Assembly: GCA_016712985.1 (NCBI GenBank) | Contig: JADJQA010000005.1 | Location: 124,001 to 188,000, forward strand | From: Sulfuritalea sp. | Lineage (GTDB): Bacteria; Pseudomonadota; Gammaproteobacteria; Burkholderiales; Rhodocyclaceae | Length of the DNA stretch: 64,000 nt | Direction: 5' to 3' | In this document: positions 1-10,800 of the stretch, piece after piece | Position numbering within the stretch: the first letter of the stretch is position 1 | How the letters are laid out: the number at the start of each line of letters is the position of its first letter | The notes under the pieces: generated by a model | The model's input: only the letters and a program-made list of their open reading frames with translations | What the model was told of the DNA's origin: nothing | The model's database searches: none | Position numbers and translations under genes: made by a program

Positions 1-345
1 CGCTGCCTGCTGCGCTTCCAGCGCGGCGCGGGCGAGTTCGAGGAAGGACTGGTTGTTCTTCGCCAGCGCGTCGGCGGAAATCAGCTTGAAGGCATCGGCG
101 AAGCTGTCACGCGCGGCTTCGAGCGTGGCCTGGCGCTCGGCGAACAGCGCCTGGTCCTTTTCGAGTTCGGTGTGCAGGGAAGCGCAGCGTATCGCCAGCG
201 CCGACTCCCGCTCCCGCAGCGCAGCCAGATCGATCTCCTGCCGGCCAAGCCGGGCCTGCGCTTCACGCACTCGCGCGCCCAGAATCACGGCAACCGCCGC
301 GCCGCCGAGCAGCAGGCCCACCAGCAGTGCGATGCTCAGTTCCAT
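1..345 (-). CDS. rmuC: DNA recombination protein RmuC, N-terminal part (runs off window)
   Basis: The frame opens at an ATG (343-345) and stays open to the window edge, giving 115 residues. It begins with a hydrophobic segment (about residues 3-23, rich in Leu/Ala/Val/Gly), followed by a charged, coiled-coil-like stretch (about 25-80) with repeated Glu, Arg and Ala. The end of the visible part reads like the RmuC lead-in, with a segment resembling FKLISADALAKNNQSFLEL. RmuC is a membrane-anchored, PD-(D/E)XK-type protein thought to limit inversion and recombination at repeats; the nuclease domain would lie outside the window. The call rests on the N-terminal pattern only. Confidence 0.72.
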   Translation of the reverse strand, partial: MELSIALLVGLLLGGAAVAVILGARVREAQARLGRQEIDLAALRERESALAIRCASLHTELEKDQALFAERQATLEAARDSFADAFKLISADALAKNNQSFLELARAALEAQQAA

Positions 346-457
346 GCGGTGCGTCGCCTCAAGTCAGTATCAGATCGCAGAGTATCACTCGGGGCTGGCT
401 CAACGGACGACAGCATCTCAACACCTGCTGGCAACTGTAAGCGGCCAACAGTTCATC

Positions 458-582
458 CGTCATTCCGGCGCAGGCCGGAATCCAGAGGGATCAATGCACT
501 GGGCCCAGGCTTTCGCCGGTGCGACGGGTCTTGTCTTATCCCGGTTTCCGCTACGACTTATGGAGAAACTACGCCGGATGAC
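458..582. repeat. MITE-like intergenic repeat
   Basis: The rmuC-hslR gap (346-584) holds no gene. A sequence beginning CGTCATTCCGGCGCAGGCC near 458 ends with its approximate inverse, CCGGATGACG, near 573-582, so the element has short inverted ends. The CGTCATTCC-GGAATCCAG core also occurs at 1675-1750. Elements of this kind are common non-coding repeats in proteobacterial intergenic regions. It has no coding capacity. Confidence 0.6.
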
Positions 583-584
583 GC

Positions 585-977
585 TCACGCGTTGAACCCG
601 CGAATCAACCGGCCCGCCTTCTTCGTCGGGCGGCCTTTCAGATCGGCTCCGGGCATCGGCGCCAGCCTGCGGATTTCCTGCTGTTGCAAGCGACGGGCGG
701 CGCTTGCCGGAGTTTCCTCGTAGAGTTGGCGGGCTTCCGGCGCGGGGCGGCGCTGGGTGTTCACCCCGCGCACGACAACACTCCAGCGCTGCTCGCCGGC
801 GACAATGTCGAGTTCGTCACCGGGTTTGAGTTCGCGCGCCGGCTTGACCTGCTGGCCGTTCCACTTGACCCTGCCGCCATCGACCGCCGCCGCGGCCAGG
901 CTGCGCGTCTTGAAAAAACGCGCCGCCCATAGCCACTTGTCGATGCGCTGCCGCTGCGGGTCGCCATCCTCATTCAT
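585..977 (-). CDS. hslR: S4-domain RNA-binding heat-shock protein Hsp15
   Basis: The product is about 130 residues with an N-terminal S4 domain: RIDKWLWAARFFKTRSLA, then GGRVKWNGQ and a LKPGDELDI segment. This is the Hsp15 order. The basic C-terminal tail (RRLQQQEIRRLAP..KGRPTKKAGRLIR) is also typical. Hsp15 binds free 50S subunits carrying nascent chains and helps recycle stalled ribosomes. The ATG at 977 (MNEDGD..) was preferred over an ATG six codons upstream because the shorter form matches family length; neither has a strong ribosome-binding site. The gene is monocistronic or co-transcribed toward rmuC. Confidence 0.85.
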   Translation of the reverse strand: MNEDGDPQRQRIDKWLWAARFFKTRSLAAAAVDGGRVKWNGQQVKPARELKPGDELDIVAGEQRWSVVVRGVNTQRRPAPEARQLYEETPASAARRLQQQEIRRLAPMPGADLKGRPTKKAGRLIRGFNA

Positions 978-1025
978 GGAACACGACGAAATCATCCGGC
1001 CCGGCGCGGGCCGAGCCGCCGACGG

Positions 1026-1475
1026 CTACTTGCCGGCCGCTTCGCGTTTCTTGCGCGAGGTGGGCATCAAGGTCGCTTCGCCGTCGATGACCACCTTGTC
1101 ACCCACGGTGCATATGGTGTCGAGCACCACCCTGCCCTTGTCCACCAGGACCTCCTTGACCGTGACCTTGGCATGCACGGTGTCGCCGGGGCGCACCGGC
1201 GCGCGGAAGCGCAGCGACTGGCTCATGTAGATCACGCCAGGGCCCGGCAAGCGATTGCCCAGCACTGCCGACAGCAGGCTGGCGGACAGCATGCCGTGAG
1301 CGATGCGGCCGCCAAACATCGTCGTCTTGCCGAATTCTTCATCCATGTGCACCGCATTGACGTCCGTGGACACGCCGGCAAACAGCACAATGTCCGCGTC
1401 GGTAATGGTCTTGGCGATTTCCGCTGTCATGCCGACAGTCAAGTCTTCGACGTCGTAACCGTTCTGGGGATTCAT
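1026..1475 (-). CDS. MaoC-family (R)-specific enoyl-CoA hydratase, copy 1
   Basis: This 149-residue single hot-dog protein has the MaoC/PhaJ active-site pattern: a D-(x)4-H segment in VSTDVNAVHMDEEF and the GGRIAHGML stretch. PhaJ-type enzymes convert trans-2-enoyl-CoA to (R)-3-hydroxyacyl-CoA, linking beta-oxidation to polyhydroxyalkanoate synthesis. It could equally serve another enoyl-CoA. It differs from the copy at 31532-31981 at about 14 of 149 positions. Its upstream DNA also matches that locus, including what looks like the end of the gene that precedes copy 2, so this is probably one end of a segmental duplication. Confidence 0.85.
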   Translation of the reverse strand: MNPQNGYDVEDLTVGMTAEIAKTITDADIVLFAGVSTDVNAVHMDEEFGKTTMFGGRIAHGMLSASLLSAVLGNRLPGPGVIYMSQSLRFRAPVRPGDTVHAKVTVKEVLVDKGRVVLDTICTVGDKVVIDGEATLMPTSRKKREAAGK

Positions 1476-1560
1476 ATAAGGCCTCTTTCATGGTGATCGG
1501 CGCGGCGATCACCGCGCACAGGGAAAGCGGCGCAGGCTGCTGCCTGCGCCACTCGGTTTT
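1476..1560 (-). other. Duplicated upstream segment, relic of a neighbouring gene's 3' end
   Basis: Read on the minus strand, about 80 bases ahead of the hydratase gene resemble 31982-32066. They include a run encoding KKTEWRRQ that mirrors the C-terminal KKVEWRRQ of the coiled-coil/AsmA-like gene at 32043. The stop codon TAG after RRQ at the other locus is CAG here. This piece therefore looks like a duplication relic with no function of its own beyond possible promoter or leader sequence. Confidence 0.6.
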
Positions 1561-1674
1561 CTTGTGGGTTCAGTATATCGTCAAGCTGGCGAATCGAAGG
1601 GAAGGAATGCCGGTCGGGTATCGGCACCGCTAGTGCAGTGCTGCAATCTCGACAAAACAGTCAGGCAAGGCACC

Positions 1675-1750
1675 CGTCATTCCCGCGAAAGCGGGAATCC
1701 AGCGGCGTTCCGTGAAAAACACGCTGGATCCCCGCTTTCGCGGGGACGAC
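1675..1750. repeat. MITE-like inverted repeat
   Basis: Two near-perfect arms face each other. The left arm carries CGTCATTCCCGCGAAAGCGG and ends in AATCCAGCG; the right arm carries CGCTGGATCC then CCGCTTTCGCGGGGACGAC. About 20 bases separate them. The core matches the repeat at 458-582. It lies downstream of tpsB and could also act as a transcript-ending hairpin. The rest of the 1476-1791 gap holds nothing else recognisable. Confidence 0.7.
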
Positions 1751-1791
1751 AAACCTTCGTTCATAAGTCGATCTTTGCGGGCAACACTGCA

Positions 1792-3456
1792 CTAAAAACG
1801 GTAGAACAACGAGAAATTCAGCTTGGTGTCGCCGGCCGAGGTGCCGGCGAAGTCACCCTGCGATGCGATGCCGTTCACCACATAGGCCAGGTCGGCCGAA
1901 ACATCGAGGTGGCGTTCCCAGTTCCAGCGCGCGCCGACGCCGATGCTGGATGCGTTGTCCCCGGTACCGAGCCCGTCGTTGGCCAACCGGCGCACACTGC
2001 CCGCGTCGAAGAACAACACCGGGCGCAAGGATTCGGCCAACTGCGGGCCCTGCGCCTCCAGTGTCATCGTGTAACCCCGCTCTCCAGAGATTTCGCGATC
2101 GCGCAAGCCGCGTACCGAGGCAACGCCACCAAGGCCAAACTGCTCGCCCGAATACAGCAAATCGTTGCTGTACTGGCCATGCAGCCGCGCTGAAAGCCCC
2201 CAGGCGCCCAGCGTATAGCTGGCGTCGAGCCCGTAGCGCACAGCGTTCCAGCTCTGATCCAAGTCCTGGTAGGTTTCGTCGTTGTTGTAGCTGCCGCCGG
2301 AGAGATTGGTTACCTGCTCGACACGCGCGGCCACGCCACCCCATGCTTGCTCGTAGCGGGCCCCGTAGCGCAGCGACAGCGGCCGGGTACGGATCGGAGT
2401 CCCGAAAGCCGCCCCGCCCGTGAGAGCGGAAGTGTTGTCGAAATACCGGTCATCCAAAGCCAGCGAGACGTTTTGCGTGATCTGCCCGAACCTCGGCAGC
2501 GAATAGGTCAGGCGCGCGCCCATGAACTCGCCTTTGCCGGTGACATTGAATGCGGAAGCACCGCTGAGTCCGATCGCGCCGGTGCTGACTTCCGAGCGGG
2601 TGTAGTAGAGGTTCAGGCTGGTCGCGTAGCCATACAGCGGAATCCAGTAAAACGCGCCGTACTGCTTGACGCTGTCCAGATGATCGGGCGAGGTCGTGTA
2701 GGAAAGGGTCAGCGCATGGTCGAGGTCGAACAGGTTGGAGTTCTGATAGCCGATGGTCAGCCGAGTATAGCCGGTAGTCTGGTTGAGGTCGTTGTAGGCA
2801 TCGCGCGTATTGCCGGTGAGGCTGGCGAAAAACAACTCCGGCGCCGTGTCGCGCACCCGGATTTCGGCGTCCAGGGCATCGGCCTTGGTGCTTTCCTTGA
2901 GCACGATCGAAACGCGCTTGGCCGGATGCTCGTTAGCCAGCCCGAGGTCGCGCGATACGGCGCGCACGTCCGGCGATGAACCGGTAACCAGACCCGGCAG
3001 GCTGCGCTGGATGTTGTCCGCCGAGAAGTGCTGGTTACCGGTTACCTCCACCGCGGCCAGCGGAAATTGCAGGATTTCCAGCTTGACCACGCCATCGGTC
3101 GGCTTTTGCGCCGGAATGATGACGCGGTGGAAAGAATAGCCTCCCTCGCGCAGCCGCGCTTCCAGCGCCGCCGCGCCCGCCTCCAGGGTACCCAGGCTGC
3201 GGTGCGTGCCCAGATACGGTGCCAGCGCGGCGGCGGTCTCCGCGTCCGACAGGGGATTGGCGCCGGCGACCTCGAAGCGCTTGACGTCGAGCAGGATGTC
3301 GCCCGGCGCCGCCGGCGCCGCGCTCGCGGCAGCGGCGTCGGGCGCGGCACTTTGCGCGATCGCCGCGCCAGGTGCGGCCAGCGCGGCCGCCAGAGCCAGA
3401 CCGGCGAGACGGCGAGACAGACCCGGAGAGGATGAGGATATGCGTGGTTTGGTCAT
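1792..3456 (-). CDS. TpsB outer-membrane transporter (ShlB/FhaC/HecB family)
   Basis: This is the outer-membrane partner of a two-partner secretion system. A signal peptide rich in Ala/Leu (about residues 12-35) is followed by POTRA-type segments (ILLDVKRFEVAGANPLSD and LAAVEVTGNQHFSADNI). A long series of beta strands follows, with the conserved SVRGLRDREISGERG signature, and the protein ends in an aromatic beta-barrel C-terminus (LFYRF). Length (554 aa) fits the family. The ATG at 3456 was chosen because it overlaps the fecR stop codon as ATGA, indicating translational coupling; an ATG 12 bases upstream is possible. It should recognise the N-terminal TPS domain of the adjacent giant TpsA and export it. 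Confidence 0.92.
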   Translation of the reverse strand: MTKPRISSSSPGLSRRLAGLALAAALAAPGAAIAQSAAPDAAAASAAPAAPGDILLDVKRFEVAGANPLSDAETAAALAPYLGTHRSLGTLEAGAAALEARLREGGYSFHRVIIPAQKPTDGVVKLEILQFPLAAVEVTGNQHFSADNIQRSLPGLVTGSSPDVRAVSRDLGLANEHPAKRVSIVLKESTKADALDAEIRVRDTAPELFFASLTGNTRDAYNDLNQTTGYTRLTIGYQNSNLFDLDHALTLSYTTSPDHLDSVKQYGAFYWIPLYGYATSLNLYYTRSEVSTGAIGLSGASAFNVTGKGEFMGARLTYSLPRFGQITQNVSLALDDRYFDNTSALTGGAAFGTPIRTRPLSLRYGARYEQAWGGVAARVEQVTNLSGGSYNNDETYQDLDQSWNAVRYGLDASYTLGAWGLSARLHGQYSNDLLYSGEQFGLGGVASVRGLRDREISGERGYTMTLEAQGPQLAESLRPVLFFDAGSVRRLANDGLGTGDNASSIGVGARWNWERHLDVSADLAYVVNGIASQGDFAGTSAGDTKLNFSLFYRF

Positions 3457-4838
3457 TGCATCAGACATTGGTCGCTGCCGGAAAGTCTGCCCGGACCGAC
3501 AAGCTCGATCAGGCGCAAAGGCCGGAGCTCGGCTTCGTCGGGAAGCGGGAAGGGGTCGTTGAAAAGAAGTCCGGGCAGGGGCTCGATGCGTACCGGCCGG
3601 TTGCCGCCTTCGGCCAGAAACGCCGCCTCGAACGGCCCGAGATCGACGAAAAAGCCCGCGCCCGAGCGCAGATTGACATTGCCCTTGCGCACCCCGACGT
3701 ACAGGCCGGGCGCCATGTCGTCGAAGCGCCGGACGGCGAACAAGGCGTCGAAATCGACTTCGACCTGGTCCGGGCGCGGCGCGCGTTCGTCGAGGAAGGC
3801 CGCCGGCACCGTGTCCAACAACTGCAGCACGCCGCCGGCGACACGCAGCACGCCGGCGCGGTCCTTGTCGACCACGAGTTCACTGCCGTCGGCTTCCAGC
3901 GCGGCGGCGCCGTCCCAGGTGTAGAGGTAGGTGCCGTCCGGCAGCAGGCGCAAGTCGAGCCCGGTGCCGCGAATCCCGATCGTCGCCGTCGCGGTGACGA
4001 TCTTGACGTTGCCGCGGTTGGTGCGGCCGATCAACCCGGTAACGGCGCGCAGGCCGCCACTCACCAGGCGCGCGACAAAACTGCCCTGGGCCGCGGAACC
4101 CGTCATGCGCACGTCTTCGAGGTTGAAGGCGGTCTTTTCGATCAGCGTCACCTTGGTCTGGTCGCGAAACGCCAGCACCGCGTGCGAATCGGGCCCGGTG
4201 CGCACCGATTCGCCGTTGAACACCGCCGCGCCGTTTGCCAGGGCGCGCGTCGCGCCGTCGCGCCCGAGCGCCGAAGCGTCGCCATTGAGCGCGACGACGC
4301 GCGCCACGACCTCGTCCTGCCGCGCAGCGGGCGGCGGCGGGCGCGCGAACTGCGCTTCGCGCCGGCACTCGACGCCGCACAGACGCGCATCGAACTCGGT
4401 GCCGCGAATGCCGATGGTGGCGTTGGGCGCGATCAGCCGGGTCGAGTTGGAGCGGCTCTTGCTGATCAGCCTGGTGATCGCGCGCAGGCCGCCGCGAAAC
4501 AGATTCATCGCGAGGCTCTCGCTGCCGGCTTGCTGGTTCAGCTCATCGACCGCGAACGCGGTGTTCGAGCGCAGCGTCAGCTTGGTGCCGTCCTTCAGGC
4601 CCAGCACCGCATAGCCGCGCTCGCTGGTGCTGACCACCTCGCCCTGCGCGATGGCATCGCCCTTGGCCAGAAAACGCGGCTGGCCGCCGGGGCTCTGGGC
4701 GCTGGTGACGCCCTGCACGAAGTTGACCTGACCAACCTCCTGGGCACTTGCCGCAGCCAGGCAAAGGCCGAACAGCGCGCCGAGCGCGAAGAGGCGCGCC
4801 GCGCGCGCGCGAACGATGATGGCGTTGATCGGGTTCAT
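3453..4838 (-). CDS. Secreted protein with two FecR domains, between tpsA and tpsB
   Basis: The start at 4838 overlaps the tpsA stop (TGATG). Residues 1-32 form a signal peptide ending near AAASA-QE. Two FecR-type repeats follow: one around KGDAIAQGEVVSTSERG to APNATIGIRGTEFDARLC, the second around LANGAAVFNGESVRTGPDS to TATATIGIRGTGLDLRL. A C-terminal extension follows. FecR domains in anti-sigma regulators sit in the periplasm. Here there is no membrane helix beyond the signal peptide and no sigma factor nearby, so a regulatory role is not indicated. Tight coupling on both sides implies it works with the exoprotein, for example as a periplasmic or surface partner; this is inference. Confidence 0.85.
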   Translation of the reverse strand: MNPINAIIVRARAARLFALGALFGLCLAAASAQEVGQVNFVQGVTSAQSPGGQPRFLAKGDAIAQGEVVSTSERGYAVLGLKDGTKLTLRSNTAFAVDELNQQAGSESLAMNLFRGGLRAITRLISKSRSNSTRLIAPNATIGIRGTEFDARLCGVECRREAQFARPPPPAARQDEVVARVVALNGDASALGRDGATRALANGAAVFNGESVRTGPDSHAVLAFRDQTKVTLIEKTAFNLEDVRMTGSAAQGSFVARLVSGGLRAVTGLIGRTNRGNVKIVTATATIGIRGTGLDLRLLPDGTYLYTWDGAAALEADGSELVVDKDRAGVLRVAGGVLQLLDTVPAAFLDERAPRPDQVEVDFDALFAVRRFDDMAPGLYVGVRKGNVNLRSGAGFFVDLGPFEAAFLAEGGNRPVRIEPLPGLLFNDPFPLPDEAELRPLRLIELVGPGRLSGSDQCLMQ

Positions 4839-7800
4839 CAGTTGCACACCGGCAGGCGACGGCCAAGCACGATTTCCTCGCGCTCTTCATCGGTAAGGGA
4901 TAGCGTCGGATCCCAGAGGATCAGGGAGTTGAACAGGTAGTCGGGAGGCGTGAAATCCGAGGATTCCAGTAGTACCCCACCGCCGGTGGCGGCGATGATA
5001 TCGTCCAACGGTACCGTGATCGGACTGTAGTACACACCGACATCGGTGGTGCCATTGACGAACGGGTTGTTGACACTGGGAATGGCCGTGAAAGGTGCCA
5101 GACCGGCATCACAGGTAAATCCGCTACCGCAGGCAAGGAAGGTTTCCGCCGTGCCGCCGTTGGCACCGATGATGGCATCGGCATTGGTGCCGCCGCCGCC
5201 GGTGAGGGTGAAGCCGCCGCTGGTACCAATGCGCTGGGTCGCGCCGATGGTGGTGATCTGGCCAAATGCGTCAGTGCCGGATCCACCCGCCACCGAGATG
5301 CTAGTACCGCCACCCGAGGTAACGAGGACGGTCTGGTCGCCGGTGCCGATGATGCCGCCGACGGCGCCCGTGCCGCTACCGCCGGTGACGCTGATGGCGC
5401 CGTTCGACAGGATCGTCTGCGTCACCGGGTCGATCAATGACGACCCGACCGAGGCCACGTTGCCCACCGTCAGGCTGGAGGAACTGACCAGGCTGATGTT
5501 CTGCACTCCGCTCACGTCGATCTTGGCGTCGGCAGTCGCGACGTTGCCGCCGACCACCGAGATCGTCTTGGCGAAGATGTCCTGATTGACCGCCTGGATA
5601 AGCGACGAGCCAGCGGCGTTGACATCGCCAACGATGATGCTGCCGCTGCCCGCCCCACGCATCAGCTCGGGATAGTCGATTTGCAGCAACTGGTCGCCGC
5701 CGCTGGACAAGGTCGCACTGCCGCCGCCCATCGCCCGCACGCGCAACCCGCTACCGGTGGTGTGCACCCACTGGTTGCCGCTGCCGGTAACCTTGGCTGT
5801 GCCATTCGCAGAGGTATCTATGTACAAGTACGAACCAAGGATCGACTGCCCGCCACTGGTGTTTTCGATGCGCGCCGTACTGCCTGCGCCCGTGGCCTGG
5901 ACCAGCACGCCGCCATTGGCGCTGTTGGGGTACGCCGAGGCCACCTGGCCCGCATCCGCATTGACCGGCAGAGCCGACTTGCCGCGGATCTCCTGCGTAC
6001 CGGCACCGGCATCGATGGCAGCCGTGCCCGATCCGCTTGCCGTCACGGTCACCGCTCCGGATGTGCCGATGGTCTGCACGCCCGTTGCCTTGACGAGTGC
6101 CGTAGCGCCGGACGAAGACGCCACGCTCAATGCGCCGGTGACGGTGATGCCCTGGGCTCCGTTGGCAGTGACGCGCGCGTCGCCGGCAGCCCCGGTCTGC
6201 ACCGAGACCGCCCCGTTGGAGGTTATGGACTGGGCGCCGCTTGACATGATCCCCACCGTACCGGTGGCGTGCTGGTTGTTGACTGCAATCCCGTTGGCAT
6301 AGACGGTCTGCGCCCCCGTGCCGAGATGTTCGATAGTGGCGTAACTCGTGCCAAGGGTGTTTGTGCCGGCCGTGGTGCCTAGGGTGATGGCACCGACGTC
6401 AAGCGTCTGGCCGGCGCCCAGGGTGGAGATTGAAGCCGCCGCGTAGTCCGCCCCGCTGCGCACGGTGAGGTTGCCAAGATCCAGGTACTGGCTGCCGTGA
6501 TCGTTGAAAATGTAGGCTGACGCCGTGCCGCTTGACGTGCCCGTGCCGCCAAGCAACGATGTCGTGCCGGCATAAATTGTCTGGCCGGTGTCGGCCTTGA
6601 CGAAGGCGTCGGTGGCACGATTGCTGCCGCCAGTCATCGTGAGGCTGCCGAGAGTCAGGTATTGCGACGTTGCCGCGGTGATATCGACCCCGGATGCATC
6701 GCCGCTGCTACCGGCCAGGGTCGTGTTGCCGACGTCGATGGTTTGCGCCCCACTGGACCGGATCGCTGCGTAGGCTCCCGCCCCGGCGCCCGCACTGATC
6801 TGGGTGGTCGCGTTGCCGTAGCTCGAAGTGCCGATGTACTGGTCGGTCGCGCCAGTGGTGATCAGGCCATACGCACCATCACCGACGCCCTGTACGGTAA
6901 GACTGCCACTCGGCGAAACGCGCTGCACGGTGTCCGTGTCGATCTTGGCAAAAGTGCCGGTAACTGCACCTCCCATCACCGCGACATTGGCGAGCGGCTG
7001 CCGATAATAGTAGTAGCAGGAGTAGCTACAGAAATCCAGGGTCTGATAGTCGACCGTTCCGACACGCTGCTCGCCAGTGCCCGCCATTGTGATGCGGGCG
7101 TAGGCCCCAACTCCTCCGCCGACGCCATCCCCTGCGCCGCCCTGGACGCTGACATCGGTCTGTGCCTCCACATACTGGCGCCCGGCAGCCTGCACCAGGG
7201 AATAGGAATCGCTGCCGCCACCGCCCCTCAAGACCACACTGTCCGTCGGATTGCGGGAACCGTAGTACGAGTGATAGTAGACGGCATCCCCGATATCCTG
7301 CGTGCCCGAGGTACTGCGGATCGCGGCGAATGCGTCCGTGCCGTCGCCGCCCCTGACCGCGATGGTGCCCTGGGCATAGACGCGCTGAGAGCTTCCGCCG
7401 CCGACAACTTCCACCCAGGCCCCGGTGGTTCCGACGGTGTTGCCGGCCTGCAAGGTGACGTTCGCGCTTGGACTCGGATCGTCGTTCCTTCCCGCCACGA
7501 TGCTTTGCGTGCCAGAGCCCGTCATGCTTACGCTAACCGAGTTGCGGTCCGCGCTGCCGCCCTGCATGAGCAGGTTTCCGCTGCCGACCGTCGCCGCCTG
7601 GATGGTCTGGTTGCCTGCAGTAGTCACGCTAACGATCGAATCCGTGCCGCCTGCCGCGTTGCTGCCCTGTCCACCCTGGAGGGTGACGCTCCTGCCGGCG
7701 GCGATGGTTTGCGAAGCCGATCCCGAGTTGCTCACCAGAACCGAGGCCCGATGCGCGTCGCCGGCCTGCAGCAGGATGTCGCCGTTGCCATACTGGTAGG

Positions 7801-10800
7801 TCGAGATCGACTGGCTTCCCGCACTCGAGACAGTCACCGAGGCGTCACTGGTGCCGGCGGTGTTGCCGCCCAGCATCGAGATGCTGCCATAGGTCGAGTC
7901 GATGCTTTGCGAGCCCGCTCCGGTCTTGCTGACAGTCACCGAGGCGCGATCGGCCGAGCCGCCCTGAAGTAAGATGTTGCTGTTGTAGGTGGAAATCGAC
8001 TGCGAACCCGAGCCGGTGACGTTGACCGCCGTGTCATCGGCCGAGCCGCCCTGCAGAAGGAGGTTGCCGTAGCTCGAACTGATGGTTTGCGAACCGGATC
8101 CCGTCGCGCTGACATTGACCGCCGCGCCATTGGTCGAACCGGCTTGCAGGACGAGACCCCCGTTGTAAGCCGAGATCGACTGGCTGCCGGCCGCCGTCAC
8201 GTTCAGCGTTGCGTCAGCCGACGCGCCGCCCAACGTGACGGTACCGGCCCCGTTATTGTTCGAAATGGTCTGGCTGCCTGCACTACTGACGTTCATGGTT
8301 CCGCCGCTTGGCAGCAAGGTCACCCCGTTGATTCCGTAAATGGATTGCGAACCGCCGCTGGAAAGCGTGCCCTTGCCGGTGAAATCAAAGGTGTTGTAGG
8401 CGTACGCGTACTGGTAGTTGTCAGCGGCCACCGTCACATTGCCCTGCAACACCATTTGGTTCGCGTAGAAGGTCTGCGAGGGTTGGAAATGCTCAGCGCA
8501 CTCACCGAACCGTCGAACTTCAGGGTGTCCTGTGCGCGCAGGTCGAGGTTGTCGACCGCCATCTGGCCCAGGACGGTGACATTGCCGTCCACCACTCCGG
8601 TGTTGCGTGTTACGTTGAGGTTGAAGTCGGTCAAACGCGTACCGGAGATACCGCCGATTTCGAACACGTTGCCATTGCGCGCGAAGCTGTAGGTCTGGCC
8701 CGGAGCGGTCAGGACCACGGGACCGGTGTCGTTGCCGTACGTGTTCAGATTGAGCGTTACCAAGCCGGTAGTGGACCCCACCTTGAAGCCGTTGTAGGCT
8801 GTCAGGGTCAAGTCAGTAGTACCCGTGAGGGCGGAATACACATTGCCATTGGCGGGCAATGTGCCATTGGCCGAAAGAATTACAGTCGGCGATGTAATGG
8901 CCAGTGCGGTACCGGCCGCAGCGGGGTCGGTACCGATATCTCCCGCATAGGCGGTTACATGCACGCTGTTGGTGGAGGTGGAGGTGATGCTGCCCGAACC
9001 CGCGACCGAAGGTCCTTCCAGTATGGCTTGGCCCGAACCTGCATTCAGTGCACCACTCACGTTCATCGGCCCGCCCGCGCCGGCCGACAGATTGATGGTG
9101 TTGCCGCTTCCCGGACTAAGCGGATCCCGTGTGTCGATCACCCCGGTGTTGACCCCACCGAGGGTCGAATCGAGTATCACCTCACCACCCTTGGTGAAGA
9201 TGCCGGTACCGGTGATCGTGGTGTTTGCAACGCCGCTGTTCTGGAAGCGGAAACGCATCGGAGCGCCGTCGTCCGTCGTCGCCGCCACGACGGCGCCGCC
9301 GCCGCCGCCGGGCGTCACGGTGACCGACTGACTTCCGGAATAGGTCGTCAGGCTGAAGCTCTGGGTGCTGTCGCTCTGCGAAATGTCGACATTGGTCAGC
9401 AGCGGGACCGGATTGGCGCCATCCAAACGATCGAGCTTCACGCTGCCGCCGGTGGTCACGGTCAGGTCGCTCATCTCGAGCAAGGTGAGCGCGGCCCCGC
9501 CGGCCCCACGATCGCGGAATTGGCTGCGTCCGCGTTGAGGACAATGCGTCCGCCGGTGATGCCTCCACCACTGCCGCTGGCCAGGGTTTGCTCGATGCCG
9601 GCCTGCGTGCTGACCCGCACCCCGCCACTGGGACCTGCATAGATGGCGGCAAACTGGAACGGGTTCGCGGTATTGCTGTTGCCCGTTTGCAGTGAAAGGA
9701 AGGAACCGTCCGCAGCCGTCACCGAGCCATTGCCGCTGTTGAGCCTAAGCTCTCCGCCAGCATGCATGTACATGCTGTTCGAGGTAGGGCTGGAGAGACT
9801 GGTGCCGCCTTGCCCCAGCGTAACGTTACCCGTGATATCGATATCCCCGGACGACAATACCCTGAAAATCTGGTCGACATTGTTCGGACCCGTGGTGTCG
9901 AGGTCGATGGTTCCATTGACCGTGAGAGGCCCACCCTGGATCTCCATCCCGGACCCGGCCTTGAGAGCATCAGTCTGAATCGCTCCGTTGTAGTAGCTGT
10001 ACAGGCTGATGCTGTCCGACGCCGTGATGCTTCCAACCTGAATCGGCGGGTTGGCGACGATAGGACCGCCTCCCCAGTACGCGGAGTCCGCGCGCAGCGA
10101 CACGGAGTCGGCGGGCGTGATCGCGCCGATGTCGCCCGAAACAGTGATGTGGCCACCGTAGGCGGCAATCGTCACGCTCCCACCTTCGATGGACCCGGTC
10201 TGTACCGACCCGTATGGGATTGTAGTAGTAGTAGTAGTCATTCCCGGCCGCGATTTGGACCGTATCCGGCCGCCTGATCGATCCGATCGCGCCAGTTGTG
10301 ACGAGGACAGGCCAACTGTTGTAACTGTAATAGTAGTTCGATCCCGCCGACAGCGACACCGTCCCGGCGTCTATCGATCCGGTCGTAATGTTGCCAGCGT
10401 ACTGCGGATCCGATGAATCCTGGCCATAGGTCCGAAAATCGACGCGTTCGACAGCAAGATTGCCCGTGGTAATCGAGCCGCGCGCGCTTACGCTCCACAT
10501 CCCGCCGCCATTCGCGGTATCCGTCAGGGGTTGATTCGCGGTAAAGCTGGCCACTCCGCATCCAGCGTAGTCGCCGAGGCAACCGTTACTGAAATAGTCC
10601 GAGTTGGCATCCCTGACATCCATGCCGCCAGCATTGGCTGCTTCCAGCTTCACGTCGCCGTCCGCATATATCGAAAGCGTGCCGGTGCCAAGTTGGATCG
10701 TGGAGCCGACGCCCTGCGTCACGTTGCCGACGCCCGGCTGATTCGCGGTGACGGATAGGGAGCCCGCGTTGATGTTCTGCAGATTCACATCACCCGACGC

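Noticed and set aside
6662..7972. Plus-strand frame inside tpsA
   Set aside because: Antisense to the repeat region of tpsA; its codons mirror the Gly/Ser/Thr repeats.
7600..8300. Regular repeats suggesting a CRISPR array
   Set aside because: Repeats are in-frame protein repeats of TpsA without unique spacers of constant length.
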